Below, one piece after another: positions 1 through 8,767 of a DNA stretch of 64,000 nt (positions are counted from its first letter, which is position 1; each line of letters starts with the position of its first letter). The notes under the pieces are model-generated. The model saw only the letters and a program-made list of their open reading frames with translations, did not search any database and had not been told where the DNA came from. Origin of the DNA: Candidatus Leptovillus affinis (GTDB taxonomy: Bacteria; Chloroflexota; Anaerolineae; Promineifilales; Promineifilaceae); assembly GCA_016705235.1 (NCBI GenBank), contig JADIYP010000006.1:1240001-1304000 (forward strand), written 5' to 3'. The position numbers and the translations under genes were made by a program.

Positions 1-678
1 CATGATGGTGATGTCCAGCGTGCCGCCGCCAAAATCAAAAATCAGCACGTTTTGCGGCCGGTCGATGGTGGTTTCGTAGCTGTAAGCGGCGGCGATGGGT
101 TCGTATTGGAAGTAGACTTTTTCGTAACCGGCGCGGAAGGCGGCTTGCAGCAGGCGGGCCTGGGCAAGTTTGTCGTGTTCGGGGTCTTTGGCGAAGCGCA
201 CGGGCCGCCCCAGCACAATCTGGCGCAGTTCCTGGCCCAACTGCTGCTCGGCGCGGATTTTAACGGCCGTTAGATACAACGTGATCAAATTCTCCAACGA
301 GTAGAAAAACTGGCCGACCACCGTGCCGGCGTAGCTTTCGTCGCGCAGGCTGGTTTTGACGGAGAGGAACAGGCGGCCCGGCGAGAGCACGTCCACGTAG
401 GCGTAGGAATCGGTGACGTAGTACATATCGCCGCCAAACACTTCCAGTTCGCCGACCCATATTTTGCGCAGCTTGACGGCCCGGCCGATGTTGTGCTGGT
501 AATACAAATCAATGGCGGCCCGGCCAATGGTGACGGCCTGCTCGTTGGTGATGTAGACGGCCGTGGGCAGCACCCGTGGATTGGTGTTGGATGGGTCCAG
601 AGGCAATACGCGCACAGCACGGCCGTCATACACAGCCATGCCGGAGTTGGTCGTGCCGAAGTCCATTCCCACAATCAT
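1..678 (-). CDS. Hsp70-family ATPase, N-terminal part (truncated by window edge)
   Basis: The reverse strand reads open from an ATG at 676-678 to the window edge, giving 226 residues of an actin/Hsp70-type ATPase. The N-terminus starts MIVGMDFGTTNSGMAVYDG, the phosphate-1 loop of Hsp70 proteins. Near the edge comes IFDFGGGTLDITIM, the phosphate-2 loop. Between them is a PVRFAKDPEHD stretch of the nucleotide-binding domain. The substrate-binding part, if any, lies outside the window. The sequence does not look like canonical DnaK (no tight match around the first 60 residues), so a divergent Hsp70/HscC-like or MreB-related protein is possible. Family assignment is firm, precise role is not. Confidence 0.9.
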   Translation of the reverse strand, partial: MIVGMDFGTTNSGMAVYDGRAVRVLPLDPSNTNPRVLPTAVYITNEQAVTIGRAAIDLYYQHNIGRAVKLRKIWVGELEVFGGDMYYVTDSYAYVDVLSPGRLFLSVKTSLRDESYAGTVVGQFFYSLENLITLYLTAVKIRAEQQLGQELRQIVLGRPVRFAKDPEHDKLAQARLLQAAFRAGYEKVYFQYEPIAAAYSYETTIDRPQNVLIFDFGGGTLDITIM

Positions 679-696
679 GTGCAGCGCCTCCTTGTC

Positions 697-735
697 GGTG
701 GTTGGTTGGATGGTTCGTTGGTTGGTTGGTAAATG
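697..735. repeat. TTGGTTGGT-type simple repeat
   Basis: Short GGTTGGTTGGATGGTTCGTTGG tract upstream of the Hsp70-like gene. The same kind of tract recurs at 56970-57058 and 61678-61750, where it forms an imperfect inverted repeat with AACCAACC tracts. Confidence 0.6.
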
Positions 736-797
736 GGCAAACAGGGAGTTTAGGGGGGAACGGCCGTTTTGGCAAACTCAGGGATTTTGAAGTTTAA

Positions 798-843
798 GCC
801 ACTTTAACGCAAAGAACGCAAAGAAGCAGACGCGCAAAGTTTT
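798..843. repeat. CGCAAAGAACGCAAAG-type dispersed repeat
   Basis: Tract with AACGCAAAGAACGCAAAG and CGCGCAAAG. Related tracts lie at 52068-52147 (CGCAGAGAACGCAGAG form, inverted repeat) and 55085-55147. No gene is supported here. Confidence 0.5.
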
Positions 844-880
844 TTGTTGTCGATGGCTGCGTTTTTAACGGAAACCGGGT

Positions 881-1110
881 GTTAAACGGAGACTGTGGAG
901 GATTAAACGGAGGTTGTGGAGCGTTAAACGGAGACTGTGGAGGATTAAACGGAGGCTGTGGAGCGTTAAACGGAGACTGTGGAGATTGGTGTCGAAGAAG
1001 CCGGGGCGTTAAACGGAGGTTGTGGGGCGTTAAACGGAGACTGTGGAAGGTTAAACGGAGGCTGTGGGGCGTTAAACGGAGACTGTGGAGCGTTAAACGA
1101 GAGTTACAGG
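881..1110. repeat. 21-bp tandem array (GTTAAACGGAG..TGTGG unit)
   Basis: TTAAACGG starts recur at 882, 903, 924, 945, 966, 1009, 1030, 1051, 1072 and 1093, an exact 21-bp period apart from one 43-bp step (two units with a 1-bp insertion and a degenerate copy). Inner bases alternate between GAGACTGTGG and GAGGCTGTGG or GAGGTTGTGG. Because 21 is a multiple of 3, all frames stay open across it, and the apparent LNGxCGx heptapeptide ORFs are artefacts. A second array of the same unit in opposite orientation is at 14142-14345. The rest of 679-1182 shows no gene. Confidence 0.95.
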
Positions 1111-1182
1111 GCGAGACAGGCGGGGAAGGTGCCTTGGGGATGGGCAAGTGTATAGCCCGCCTGTCGCGCCCCTACGGTGGTG

Positions 1183-2049
1183 TCAAGGGTGGCCGGCTAG
1201 CGCAGCCGCTTCCCAGCCGACGATGGCTTTTTTGCGCGCCGATCCCCAGCGGTAGTTGTGCAGTTTGCCGTCGCCGCTGATGACGCGGTGGCAGGGGATG
1301 AGGTAGCCCACCGGGTTGCGGGCCACGGCGCTGGCGACGGCGCGGGTGGCGGTGGGATTGCCCAGCAGCCGGGCGACATCCTGGTAGCTGACGAGCGCGC
1401 CGGGCGGCAGCGTGAGCAGCGCCTGCCAGACCTGTACCTGGAAGTTGGTGCCTTTGAGGTAGAGGTGAAACGGCCGTTCCCCCTCCCTTCTCTCTGCGGT
1501 AAAAATGCGGTCCACCAACGGCCCGGTCACCTCCGGCGCGGCCTGCCATGCCGCGTTGGGCCATTCGCGCTGAAGCTGAGCCAGCACGGCCGTTTCCCCA
1601 TCGTCGCCGACAAAGCGCAGGGCGCAAATGCCGCGCGGGGTAGTGGCTAAAACGGCCGTGCCAAACGGCGTCGGGTGAAAACCATATTGGATGACCAGGC
1701 CTGCGCCGCCCTGCTTGTAATCGCCGGGGGTAACGGCCGTAAAGTTCACAAACAAGTCGTGCAGACGGCCAGGGCTGGACAGCCCGGCGTCTAGCGTCGT
1801 TTCCAGCACGCTGCGCGATTCGACCAGGCGCTCCTTGGCGTATTCCAGCGTCAGGTACTGCATAAACTGCATCGGCGTCACCCCCGCCCACTGCTTAAAC
1901 AGGCGCTCGAAGTGGTGTTTGCTCAGATGCACGCTGGCGGCGATTTCGTCCAGAGTCGGCTGGCGCTGGAAATTTTCTTCCAGATAACGGATAGCCGCTT
2001 CGATCCGTTGGTAGTCCACAGCTTCTTGAGAAAAGGTTTCGTTTATCAT
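1183..2049 (-). CDS. AraC-type regulator fused to methylated-DNA:protein-cysteine methyltransferase
   Basis: 288 residues from ATG at 2047-2049 (MINETFSQEAVDYQ). Residues about 15-105 form an AraC-type helix-turn-helix (LDEIAASVHLSKHHFERLFK). The C-terminal half is an Ogt/MGMT domain with the catalytic motif LIPCHRVISGDG, where Cys253 accepts the alkyl group from O6-alkylguanine. The layout matches Ada lacking the N-terminal zinc/phosphotriester domain, so it can repair base damage, but the usual Cys38-type sensor of Ada is absent and self-activation would need another signal. A TATACT box ends 6 nt before the ATG, suggesting a leaderless message. A longer start 33 nt upstream is possible but has no promoter or RBS logic. 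Confidence 0.93.
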   Translation of the reverse strand: MINETFSQEAVDYQRIEAAIRYLEENFQRQPTLDEIAASVHLSKHHFERLFKQWAGVTPMQFMQYLTLEYAKERLVESRSVLETTLDAGLSSPGRLHDLFVNFTAVTPGDYKQGGAGLVIQYGFHPTPFGTAVLATTPRGICALRFVGDDGETAVLAQLQREWPNAAWQAAPEVTGPLVDRIFTAERREGERPFHLYLKGTNFQVQVWQALLTLPPGALVSYQDVARLLGNPTATRAVASAVARNPVGYLIPCHRVISGDGKLHNYRWGSARKKAIVGWEAAALAGHP

Positions 2050-2055
2050 GCTGCC

Positions 2056-2061
2056 AGTATA
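2056..2061 (-). promoter_or_regulatory. -10 box, leaderless promoter of the alkyltransferase gene
   Basis: Reverse strand TATACT, then six bases, then the ATG at 2049. No clear -35 at the right distance. Confidence 0.45.
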
Positions 2062-2102
2062 CGCGACAACCCAAACCGCCATCCACCCGAATCTTGCGCA
2101 AA

Positions 2103-2170
2103 AACAATCAACAGATACCAGCCAACGGTTAACTGTTCCTCGTGACTGGTATCTGTTATGTGTTGATTGT
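2103..2170. terminator. Inverted repeat between the GH13 gene and the alkyltransferase gene
   Basis: ACAATCAACAGATACCAG pairs with CTGGTATCTGTTATGTGTTGATTGT around a CG-poor loop. It lies right after the stop of the upstream GH13 gene (reverse strand), so a transcription terminator is the simplest reading. Confidence 0.5.
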
Positions 2171-4065
2171 TACTCCCGGTCTTGCGACAGGATGAGGGCG
2201 GAATAGGGGGCCAGGGTGACGTTGCCCAGGCAAGGCATGCCGTCAAACGTGTGGGCCTCATCGCGGGCGGGAGCGGCGATAACGTCTGGGCAGCAGTGGC
2301 CGCCGAAACTCTCGTCATAGGCGTGGTCGTCGCTGTTGAAGCGCACGCGCCAGCGCCCGGCGCGCGGCAAGCCGATGGTGTAACCATCCAGCAGCCGGTG
2401 CGAGAAATTGGTCACCACAATCACATCATCGCCCGGCCCGCCATTTTCCCACCGGTGATAGGCAACCACTTTGTCGGCGTTGTTGGTGTTGAAGACATTG
2501 ACGTTTGGCCCTTGCAAGCCTCTGACCTGTCCCGGTAGATTACGACGCAGGGCGATCAGATCGTGATAAAGGCGCAAAATCCCGGCATTCGCCTGCGCTT
2601 TTTGCCAGTCTAATGGCACATGGTCATCAAACCAGCCGCTTTCCAGAAACTCTTGCCCCTGAAAAATCATGGGGATGCCCGGCGTGGTGAAGAGCAGCGC
2701 CGCGCCCAATGTGGAGCGTTTTTTGGCGAAGAAGCTGTCGGCGTTGCCGCTGCTGATTTCTTCTGGCACGCGGGCTTTGCCGTTGGCCACTTCGTCGTGG
2801 GATTCGGTGTAGAGGATGCGCGTCCAGGGCGTGTCGCCGTAACGGGCGCTGATGGCGGCGGTCACGGCCGTTACCTCCCGCGCCTCATCCAACGGCGCAA
2901 TCACCGCCTGCCGGATGGGATGGACAAATTGCGCGTCCCATTGGGCCACAAAACCCAGGCCGCCCAAATCGCTGGGCAGGGTAACGGCCGTGTTGTTCTG
3001 CAAATCCTCGGCGATGAGCAGCTTACCCGGCAGCTTCTCGTGAACCTCGGCGTTGATGGTCTGCATGAGCTGCCACCCTTCGTCGATGGCCGCGCCGGGG
3101 TCGCCATCATGGCCCTGGGCATGGCGGATAAAGTTGGTGGCGTCCCAGCGCAGCCCATCCACGCCAAACTCCTCCAACCACATAAACACATTGTCGCGGA
3201 TGAATTGGCGCACTTCGGCACGGCCGTAATCCGGCCGTGTATCCGCCCAAGGCGTGCTGGCGCGCCAGTCGTTGTAAAAGTAAATGCCGCCCTTGCCATC
3301 CTCGTGCCAGCCGTCGAACTGCCACAGGCTCAGGTCTTGCGGGCCAAAGTGGTTGTAGACCACGTCCACAATCACCCCAATGCCCTGGGCATGGGCGGCG
3401 GCAACCAGACGTTGGAACGCCGCGCGCCCGCCGTAAGTGGCGGTGATGGCAAAGGGAAAGGCGGGGTTGTAGCCCCAGGAATAATCACCGGCAAACTCGG
3501 CCACCGGCATGATCTCGATGGCGTTGATGCCTAGTTCGGCCAGATAGGGCAGTTTGTCGCTGACGCCCTGAAATTGGCCAACGACGTGCTGCTCGTCGCT
3601 GGTAAAGGTGCCAACGTGCAGCTCGTAGATCACCAGTTCGTGTAAGGCTGGCAGCTCAAAGCTCTCTGCCGACGGCGTTACCGAAGGCAAGGCCAAGCCA
3701 TCCAACTGCGGCCCGCTGACGGCGCGGGCGTAGGGGTCGGTGCGCAGCAGGGTTTGCCCGTTGTGGTGGATGAGGAATTTGTAGGTGTCGGTAACGGCCG
3801 TTTGCGGCCCCACCACCGACCACAGCCCATTGCCTTCGTTAGCCAGCGGCGTGCGCCAGGGCGACCAACCGTTAAAGGAGCCGGTCACAAATACGCTGTC
3901 GGCGTGGGGCGCCCAAACGCGGAAGCTGGTCGTAGCGCCATTGGGCACAACGCCCATGCCCGCCATCGTCGACGGTTGTACCGGATTAAAAGTTCGCCGC
4001 GCCTGATAGCCCAAGCGGTCCAGAAAAACGCGCCACCCAGGCGCGGAAGTTGTTTGTTTGTTCAT
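2170..4065 (-). CDS. GH13 alpha-glucan enzyme (branching enzyme/TreZ-like) with CBM48
   Basis: 631 residues. Residues 44-110 form a CBM48/isoamylase-N module (FVTGSFNGWSPW). The GH13 barrel follows: region I VDVVYNH (234-240), region II DGLRWDAT with nucleophile Asp308, region III IAEDLQ with acid/base Glu353, region IV ESHDEV with His423-Asp424. SHDEV plus PGIPMIFQGQEF resembles glycogen branching enzymes, while VVYNHFGP resembles malto-oligosyltrehalose trehalohydrolases. So it acts on alpha-1,4-glucans, probably in glycogen or trehalose metabolism, with the exact reaction open. No glycogen or trehalose genes adjoin it. The start is well placed: GAGGTG lies 5 nt before the ATG. Confidence 0.9.
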   Translation of the reverse strand: MNKQTTSAPGWRVFLDRLGYQARRTFNPVQPSTMAGMGVVPNGATTSFRVWAPHADSVFVTGSFNGWSPWRTPLANEGNGLWSVVGPQTAVTDTYKFLIHHNGQTLLRTDPYARAVSGPQLDGLALPSVTPSAESFELPALHELVIYELHVGTFTSDEQHVVGQFQGVSDKLPYLAELGINAIEIMPVAEFAGDYSWGYNPAFPFAITATYGGRAAFQRLVAAAHAQGIGVIVDVVYNHFGPQDLSLWQFDGWHEDGKGGIYFYNDWRASTPWADTRPDYGRAEVRQFIRDNVFMWLEEFGVDGLRWDATNFIRHAQGHDGDPGAAIDEGWQLMQTINAEVHEKLPGKLLIAEDLQNNTAVTLPSDLGGLGFVAQWDAQFVHPIRQAVIAPLDEAREVTAVTAAISARYGDTPWTRILYTESHDEVANGKARVPEEISSGNADSFFAKKRSTLGAALLFTTPGIPMIFQGQEFLESGWFDDHVPLDWQKAQANAGILRLYHDLIALRRNLPGQVRGLQGPNVNVFNTNNADKVVAYHRWENGGPGDDVIVVTNFSHRLLDGYTIGLPRAGRWRVRFNSDDHAYDESFGGHCCPDVIAAPARDEAHTFDGMPCLGNVTLAPYSALILSQDRE

Positions 4066-4190
4066 ATGTTCACCTCGTTTGCGGTGTTGGTTAGACGGCC
4101 GTGCATACTTAAACAGCCGACAAGCGCAGCAGTTTAAACGCTTTGCATTAATTTTGTGTTAACGGGTGGCAAACCAGGCGGGTTTAACGT

Positions 4191-4269
4191 GAAGCGTGAT
4201 GCGTGACTGCGTCACGCATCACGCATCACGCATCACGCATCACGCATCACGCATCACGCATCACGCATC
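4191..4269. repeat. 7-bp tandem array (CACGCAT), with inverted head
   Basis: GATGCGTGA on the left and about nine tandem CACGCAT units on the right, so the left part can pair with the array. It lies between the ppc stop and the GH13 promoter region. The same heptamer forms arrays at 7855-7913, 14418-14484, 15699-15771 and 18256-18332. Confidence 0.9.
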
Positions 4270-4272
4270 CCC

Positions 4273-7044
4273 CTACCCCGTATTCTTCAGACCGGCGGCG
4301 ATGCCGTTGATGGTCAGGAAAATGGCGTGCAGAATTTCTTGCGCTTTGGGGCTGTCTTGTTCGGAAAGGAAGCGCAGGCGGCGCAGCAAGGCCACCTGGA
4401 TAAAATTCAACGGGTCAACATACGGATTGCGGCGGCGGATGGTGCGCTGGAGCGTGGGCGCGTTGTCCAGCAGTTCCCGCTGGTCGGTCACCAGCAAGAT
4501 CATGCGCGTGGTTTCGTGGAAGGCGGCTTCGATTTGCCCGAAGATGGTTTCGCGCACGGCCGTATCTTCCACCAGTCCAGCATACAACCGCGCAATGCCC
4601 ATATCGGCCTTGGCCAGGGCCATCTGGGCGTTGTCCAGACTGTGGCGGAAGAACGGCCACGCCTGGTACATCTCTTGCAGCAGCGGGATGTCGCCGGAGG
4701 CGGCCAAGGCCGCGCCCACGCCGTACCAACCCGGCAGCACATGGCGGCACTGCATCCAGCTAAAGCCCCAGGGAATGGCGCGCAAACTTTCCAGCGATGC
4801 TTTGCCCGCGCGGCGCGACGGCCGTGAGCCAATGCGCATCTGGCTGATTTCGTTGATGGGCGTGGCTTGCTGCCAGTATTCGAGCAGCGCCGGGGTTTCG
4901 TAGATGAGTTCGCGGTAGGCGCGGTAGGCCACGGCCGTTAATTCCCCCATCGCCGCCCGCCAGCTCTCTTTGGGCGCGGCCTGCGAGCGGTGATAGGCGG
5001 GCGCGCTGGCCAGCAGCGTGGCGTGGACCAACTGCTCCAGGTGGCGGCGGGCGATGGCCGGGTGGCCGTAATTTTCATCAATCACCTCGCCCTGCTCGGT
5101 GATGCGGATACGGCCGTCCACCGACCCCGGCGGTTGGGCCAAAATCGCCTTATTGGTCGGGCCGCCGCCACGGGCAATGGTTCCGCCACGGCCGTGAAAC
5201 AACATCATCACCACCTGATGCTCGCGGCAGGCGGCAGCCAGCGCCTCCTGCGCCTGGTACAGTTCCCAGTTAGCCGCCAGATACCCGGCGTCCTTGTTGC
5301 TGTCGGAATAGCCGATCATGATGGTTTGCCGCCGCTGCACCCGCGCCAGATGCGGCGCATAGGCCGGATGGGTGAAGAGCGCGGCCATCACCGCCGGAGC
5401 GGCGCGTAAATCCTCGCGGGTTTCAAACAACGGCGTGAAAGTGAGATTTTCCTGGTCGGCATCGGCCGTCAGGCACAGGCCATGCCAGCGGGCCAGCAGC
5501 AGCGGCGCCAAAATATCTTCCGGGCCATGCGTCATGCTGACAATGTAGGGACCGATCAACTCCGTGCCGTAAAAGTCCACCGCCCGCTGCAAAATGCGGA
5601 ACAATTCCAGCGTATCGGCCGTTTCGGGCGTCAAATCGTCCAGTTGGCTCAGGTCGGGGATGGGCGCGGCCAGGAGATGGGTGAGGGCTTCGGCGCGCTG
5701 CGGGCCGTCCATCTGGCCAAAGCCAGTGAGGAGGTTGAGTTTGGTGAAGAGTTCGTCGAGAACGGCCGTGTTGTACTCGCTGTACTGCCGAATATCCAAC
5801 CGCGCCACGTGCAGGCCAAACACCTGCGCCTGATAGCGCATCCGGGTCAGGTCGGCGTCGGCCAGGTCGGCCAGGCCGTCGGCCCGCAGCGAGGCATCCA
5901 TCAGCGCCAGCGGTTCTTGCAAATCGGCCATCGTGCGCAGCCGCACCGGCGGATTGGACACCCCTTTCAGGCGGCCAACCATGTCGCCGCGCGACGATTC
6001 GGCCAGATCGGCCTTGATCACCGCCGACCAGAGGCGGTAGGGTTCGTTGGGGTAGCGGGTTTGCAAAAAGGCGACGTGTTCGGAGCGGTCGCGCGCGGCG
6101 GCCAGTGCCGCCTTCAACTCCGGGCTGATAGTTGCCAGTTGGTCCGACACGCTCAACGACCGATCGAGGTGACGCGAAGTAGCGCGGTGGCGCTCCACGC
6201 CCAACCCGCGATGCAGGCGGAGGGTCTCAGCGGTCACATCGGCCGTCACGTTGGGGTTGCCGTCGCGGTCGCCGCCAATCCAGGAGCCAAAGGTGAGGAA
6301 ACGTTCGGGCCAATTCACCGAGGGGTAATGGGTGGCCAGAGCGGCGGCCATTGTGGCGTAAATATCCGGCAGCACGTCCCACAGGGTAATGTCGAAGTAA
6401 TAGAGGCCGGTGCGCACTTCGTCGGTGACGGTGGGTTTGGTGCTGCGGCTTTGGTCCGTCAGCCAGAGCGCGGTGATTTCGGCGGTGATTTGCGCTTCGA
6501 GCTGCCGGCGTTCGCCGGGCAGCAAATCGCGCTCTTCCATGTCGGTGAGCGCATTTGCCAGGCGGCGCAGCTTGGCGATGACCGTGCGGCGTTTGGCCTG
6601 GGTGGGATGCGCCGTGAATACCAGTTCGATGTGCAGGCGCTCCAGAATTTGGCCCATTTCAAATTCATCGACGCCCATCTGGCGCAGGGTGGCGACGGCC
6701 GCCGGGATGGATTCGGTGAGCGGCTGGGGATAGGCGGCGCGTTCGCGTTCGCGCAGGACGCTGACGCGGTTTTGCTCTTCGGCGAGGTTGATCAGCTCGA
6801 AATAAATGGCGAAGCTGCGGGCGATGAGTTCGGCTTCGTGCAGGTTGAGGCGGCTGACGATGTGTTCGAGGCGCTGGTCGATGGCCGGGTCGGCGTCGCT
6901 GCGGCGGGCTTTGGTGAGGGCGCGGATGCGCTCTTCCAGCTCGAATACTTCGATGCCGGCGTGGCGGCGCATGACTTTGCCGAGGATGTCGCCCAGGAGG
7001 TGAACTTCGTGGCTGAGGAGGTTTTGCGAGGTATCGCGTGACAT
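4273..7044 (-). CDS. ppc: Phosphoenolpyruvate carboxylase
   Basis: 923 residues, normal length for bacterial PEP carboxylase, which makes oxaloacetate from PEP and bicarbonate to refill the TCA cycle. Diagnostic motifs are VFTAHPTQAKRR with catalytic His146, GYSDSNKDAGYLAANW, FHGRGGTIARGGGP, MRIGSRPSRR and the conserved C-terminus ending in NTG. The start is supported by AAGGAA upstream of the ATG at 7042-7044. The nudix gene ends 21 bp upstream on the same strand, so the two are likely co-transcribed. The coding strand contains many ACGGCCGT octamers. Long ORFs on the opposite strand are shadows. Confidence 0.98.
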   Translation of the reverse strand: MSRDTSQNLLSHEVHLLGDILGKVMRRHAGIEVFELEERIRALTKARRSDADPAIDQRLEHIVSRLNLHEAELIARSFAIYFELINLAEEQNRVSVLRERERAAYPQPLTESIPAAVATLRQMGVDEFEMGQILERLHIELVFTAHPTQAKRRTVIAKLRRLANALTDMEERDLLPGERRQLEAQITAEITALWLTDQSRSTKPTVTDEVRTGLYYFDITLWDVLPDIYATMAAALATHYPSVNWPERFLTFGSWIGGDRDGNPNVTADVTAETLRLHRGLGVERHRATSRHLDRSLSVSDQLATISPELKAALAAARDRSEHVAFLQTRYPNEPYRLWSAVIKADLAESSRGDMVGRLKGVSNPPVRLRTMADLQEPLALMDASLRADGLADLADADLTRMRYQAQVFGLHVARLDIRQYSEYNTAVLDELFTKLNLLTGFGQMDGPQRAEALTHLLAAPIPDLSQLDDLTPETADTLELFRILQRAVDFYGTELIGPYIVSMTHGPEDILAPLLLARWHGLCLTADADQENLTFTPLFETREDLRAAPAVMAALFTHPAYAPHLARVQRRQTIMIGYSDSNKDAGYLAANWELYQAQEALAAACREHQVVMMLFHGRGGTIARGGGPTNKAILAQPPGSVDGRIRITEQGEVIDENYGHPAIARRHLEQLVHATLLASAPAYHRSQAAPKESWRAAMGELTAVAYRAYRELIYETPALLEYWQQATPINEISQMRIGSRPSRRAGKASLESLRAIPWGFSWMQCRHVLPGWYGVGAALAASGDIPLLQEMYQAWPFFRHSLDNAQMALAKADMGIARLYAGLVEDTAVRETIFGQIEAAFHETTRMILLVTDQRELLDNAPTLQRTIRRRNPYVDPLNFIQVALLRRLRFLSEQDSPKAQEILHAIFLTINGIAAGLKNTG

Positions 7045-7065
7045 GATAGGTTCCTTTTGGGGGTA

Positions 7066-7644
7066 TTAACGGCCGTTACCAAACACAAACCAATCCGGCT
7101 GCTGCTGCCGGACCTGGTCTAAATGGTAAAAAGCGGCCACGACCAGCGCGTGCGTAATTTGGCCGGAGGTGATGAGATGGGGAACGGCCGTTAAATCCAT
7201 CTCCTCCGTGGCAATATCTTCCGCGCCGTCAAACTCCGGCGGGCGCACCCAGCGCGCATTCAACGCCAGGTAGGTATGGCAGCGATTGTTCAGGAAAGCT
7301 GGATTCGGTTCCACCGTGCCGATGTGCAAAATCTCGTCGGCGTCATAACCGGTTTCCTCCAGCATCTCGCGCCGCGCCGCCGCCAGCGGGTCCGGGTCGT
7401 CGCCATCCACCACCCCGCCGGGGATTTCCAGCGTGATGGCGGCGGTGCCGTGCCGAAACTGGTGAATAAAGACCACCTTTCCATCTGGCGTGATTGGAAT
7501 GATGTTGATCCAGTCGGCGGCGTCGAGGACAAAAAAGCTGTGGGTGTGGCCGGTTCGCGGCGAGCGGCGCGTATCGCGCCGGATCGTAAAAATGCGATAA
7601 TCGGCCAACTGTTCGCTGTCTAATTTTTCCCAATTTTCAACCAT
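7066..7644 (-). CDS. NUDIX hydrolase (ADP-ribose pyrophosphatase-like)
   Basis: About 192 residues from MVENWEKL. The Nudix box is intact: GGVVDGDDPDPLAAARREMLEETGY fits GX5EX7REUXEEXGU with two extra residues in the first spacer, as in ADP-ribose or nucleoside-diphosphate-sugar pyrophosphatases. The enzyme would cleave an NDP-X substrate with Mg ions. It lies 21 bp upstream of ppc in the same direction. The start is uncertain: MVENW has GGGA 7 nt upstream, while in-frame ATGs 15 and 36 nt further up (MAGKT, MNPQN) are alternatives. The exact substrate cannot be read from the sequence. Confidence 0.92.
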   Translation of the reverse strand: MVENWEKLDSEQLADYRIFTIRRDTRRSPRTGHTHSFFVLDAADWINIIPITPDGKVVFIHQFRHGTAAITLEIPGGVVDGDDPDPLAAARREMLEETGYDADEILHIGTVEPNPAFLNNRCHTYLALNARWVRPPEFDGAEDIATEEMDLTAVPHLITSGQITHALVVAAFYHLDQVRQQQPDWFVFGNGR

Positions 7645-7764
7645 TGTTTTCCCTGCCATCCTCTTGTTTTGGGGATTCAACCGTTTGCTGGAAGTTTTCT
7701 TTGTGGGGTAAGCGGGCTGCGAAAATTGTATGGTCAGGCCAGGTTAAGGTCAAGCGATCAAAAA

Positions 7765-7803
7765 ACCCCAAGGGTTTGCTTTCCCCAGAGCAACCCTTGG
7801 GGT
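7765..7803. terminator. CCCCAAGGG inverted repeat
   Basis: ACCCCAAGGG/CCCTTGGGGT stem with a TTTGCTTTCCCCAGAGCAA loop, followed by TCTCTGTAGAAAAAA. The same stem sequence builds the 167-bp repeats upstream of smc (47234-47640). It may end transcription, or just be a dispersed palindrome. Confidence 0.5.
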
Positions 7804-7854
7804 CTCTGTAGAAAAAAATGAGGTTCTTTAGGAACTCAGGGGGTTGACAGCCCC

Positions 7855-7913
7855 TGATGCGTGATGCGTGATGCGTGACCAGAGAGGTTTCACGCATCAC
7901 GTATCACGCATCA
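7855..7913. repeat. 7-bp repeats in inverted arrangement (GATGCGT / ACGCATC)
   Basis: Three GATGCGT units, a 12-bp centre, then ACGCATCACGTATCACGCATC, so the block can form a long hairpin. Same heptamer family as 4191-4269. Confidence 0.8.
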
Positions 7914-7978
7914 GACCAAACCCCATGAAATCCCAAAGACCCAAAAATGATTCCTTTCGTTTCTCGCTGGAGCGCACG

Positions 7979-7984
7979 TATAAT
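7979..7984 (+). promoter_or_regulatory. TATAAT -10 box upstream of the M23 peptidase
   Basis: Perfect TATAAT ending 6 nt before an in-frame ATG at 7991, so transcription would start at or next to the ATG. Confidence 0.5.
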
Positions 7985-7990
7985 CGCCTT

Positions 7991-8767
7991 ATGAAAATTG
8001 CAACTAACCTGACAGGCTGGCTGCGCCGGCCGCGCTATCGTTTCCTGAAATTAGGGCTTGTGGGGGTGATTGTTTTGACGGCCGTTTACCTGTTTTACCA
8101 GGCCCTAACTTACCTTCGCTACCTCAACGACCCGCGCAGCCAATCCTTCTGGCAATGGGCCACCGGCGACCAGGCGGCCCGCGACAATCTCGTCACCGTG
8201 CAGCGCGAAACTTGCCCCGGCGCGCCCTTCATCCTGCCCGCCGACGGTTTCATCGGCCTGCTCTACGCCGATCCGCGCGGCCCCTATTCCAGCCGCCGCC
8301 CGCATCAGGGCATCGACATCTTCAGCAACGCCGAGCCGGGCCTCACGCCGGTCTATGCCGCCTACGACGGCTATGTCACCCGCGAGAAGGATTGGAAAAG
8401 CTCGCTCATCATCCGCGTGCCCGCCGACCCGCTGCAGCCGGGCCGGCAAATCTGGCTCTACCACACGCACATGGCCGACCGCGACGGCAACGACTTTATC
8501 GCCGCTGCCTTCCCCCCCGGCACGCAAGAAAAATTTGTCGCTCAGGGCACGCTGCTCGGCTACACCGGCGATTACAACGGCGCTTCCTCCCGCGACATTT
8601 GGGTCCATCTGCACTTTTCTATTGTCAAGGACGACGGCCACGGCCGTTACACCAACGAACTCGAATTCACCAACACCCTCGATCCCTCACCCTACCTCGG
8701 CCTGCCGCTCAACTATGCCTGCGCCGCCCCGGTGATGGGCTGCGCCGCCACCCCCGCCTGCTCATGA
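7991..8767 (+). CDS. Membrane-anchored M23 (LytM-like) peptidase
   Basis: 258 residues from ATG 7991 (MKIATNLTGWL). One N-terminal membrane segment (LGLVGVIVLTAVYLFYQAL) anchors it. The outer domain has the M23 zinc motifs: HQGIDIF (HxxxD) and WVHLHFS (HxH), as in peptidoglycan endopeptidases of the lysostaphin/LytM type. An in-frame ATG at 7925 would add 22 residues, but a TATAAT box lies between the two, favouring the later start. The stop overlaps the next ATG as ATGA, so translation of the amidase gene is probably coupled. Confidence 0.88.
   Translation: MKIATNLTGWLRRPRYRFLKLGLVGVIVLTAVYLFYQALTYLRYLNDPRSQSFWQWATGDQAARDNLVTVQRETCPGAPFILPADGFIGLLYADPRGPYSSRRPHQGIDIFSNAEPGLTPVYAAYDGYVTREKDWKSSLIIRVPADPLQPGRQIWLYHTHMADRDGNDFIAAAFPPGTQEKFVAQGTLLGYTGDYNGASSRDIWVHLHFSIVKDDGHGRYTNELEFTNTLDPSPYLGLPLNYACAAPVMGCAATPACS

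Noticed and set aside
881..1110. CRISPR-like array
   Set aside because: Units touch each other without unique spacers, so it is a tandem repeat.
879..1280. Reading frames over the 21-bp arrays (LNGxCGx repeats), also 14105-14510
   Set aside because: The unit length is a multiple of 3, so frames stay open by chance. There is no RBS and the HAD gene start fits better at 14513.
5482..7041. Long plus-strand frame opposite ppc
   Set aside because: Shadow of the 923-aa ppc frame. No homology, no RBS; high-GC genes give such open antisense frames.
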